This document shows, one piece after another, positions 63,791-64,000 of a stretch of DNA of 64,000 bases. The DNA lies in the NCBI RefSeq assembly GCF_900104265.1, contig NZ_FNJJ01000002.1, positions 359,370 through 423,369 of the forward strand, in the 5' to 3' direction. The stretch's first letter is position 1, and every line of letters begins with the position of its first letter. A program made the translations under genes and the position numbers. The notes under the pieces were generated by a model that saw nothing but the letters and a program-made list of their open reading frames with translations, did not search any database and had not been told where the DNA came from. Origin of the DNA: Ectopseudomonas guguanensis. Lineage in GTDB: Bacteria; Pseudomonadota; Gammaproteobacteria; Pseudomonadales; Pseudomonadaceae.

Positions 63791-64000
63791 ATGAAACCGG
63801 CCTGGGCCCTGTTGCGCCTGGCCAGCCCGCAGCTACCCATCGGCGGTTACAGCTACTCGCAAGGCCTGGAGTGGGCCATCGACAGCGGCCTGATCCAGGA
63901 TGCCGATGCCGCCGAGCGCTGGCTGGCCGATCAGCTCACGCTCAACCTCGCCCGCTTCGAAGCGCCGCTGCTGCTGGCACATTGTCGCGCCGCGCACGAG
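63791..64000 (+). CDS. ureF: Urease accessory protein UreF (partial, 3' end outside window)
   Basis: The first 70 codons are present from the ATG at 63791. The start [20 protein letters not shown] and the following [13 protein letters not shown] are typical of UreF, which acts as a GTPase gate with UreG during nickel insertion. It lies 37 bp after ureE. UreG is expected beyond the window. Confidence 0.93.
   Translation, partial: MKPAWALLRLASPQLPIGGYSYSQGLEWAIDSGLIQDADAAERWLADQLTLNLARFEAPLLLAHCRAAHE

Overview
The window is high-GC, gene-dense bacterial chromosome. Its gene order is that of a Pseudomonas: gcbA-ctpL-dsbD-aroQ-accBC-prmA-dusB-fis-purHD-retS, then urt/ure genes, then desB/desC/desT-ureEF. 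From memory this parallels the P. aeruginosa PAO1 interval around PA4842-PA4892. The extra modules (urea amidolyase, TRAP transporter, GTAG-type REP elements) would suit the P. mendocina/oleovorans group, but the species is an inference. I saw no rRNA, tRNA, prophage or CRISPR array. No insertion sequence is present apart from one REP-associated transposase gene.

Layout. 0-5 kb: a truncated DUF2333 gene, a diguanylate cyclase response regulator and a chemoreceptor. 4.6-19.6 kb: core housekeeping genes (dsbD, aroQ, accBC, prmA, dusB-fis, purH, purD), the hybrid sensor retS and a MarC-type membrane protein. 19.8-36.3 kb: a nitrogen-scavenging block with allophanate hydrolase, urea carboxylase, a GntR regulator, the urea ABC transporter urtABCDE, and ureD-ureA-acetyltransferase-ureB-ureC. 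36.4-49 kb: mostly single genes, namely a RAYT transposase flanked by its REPs, a DksA-like zinc-finger protein, oxaloacetate decarboxylase, an orphan T2SS-F protein, three solute-binding proteins without permeases, several membrane proteins, an Hsp70-like protein and a small lipoprotein. 47.9-52 kb: an Fe-alcohol dehydrogenase / aldehyde dehydrogenase / glutamine-synthetase-like set that looks like a gamma-glutamylated amine or amino-alcohol pathway. 52.3-59.3 kb: an L,D-transpeptidase, a gene-poor 0.7 kb stretch with a GST-like remnant, a TRAP transporter, an alpha/beta hydrolase and an AEC transporter. 59.6-60.1 kb: a secreted protein of 16-residue repeats, frameshifted in this sequence. 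60.1-64 kb: desB-desC / desT with DesT-like operators, then ureE and the start of ureF.

How the parts work together. Urea enters through UrtABCDE. It can be split by nickel urease (UreABC, with accessory UreD here and UreE/UreF 27 kb away) or by ATP-dependent urea carboxylase plus allophanate hydrolase. Both routes start behind near-consensus sigma-54 promoters. The allophanate hydrolase promoter also has two NtrC-like enhancer sites at the classical distance, so nitrogen-limitation control is likely.

The most unusual structures are four. (1) The 5' end of the urea carboxylase gene is copied once directly and once inverted just upstream, giving a 41-codon upstream ORF and an 18-bp hairpin around the start codon. 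(2) Several families of GTAG-type REP/REPIN elements sit inside the urea operons, with a resident RAYT gene. (3) The membrane domain of dsbD has an abrupt codon-usage change. (4) The 48-bp-repeat secreted protein gene carries a one-base frameshift.
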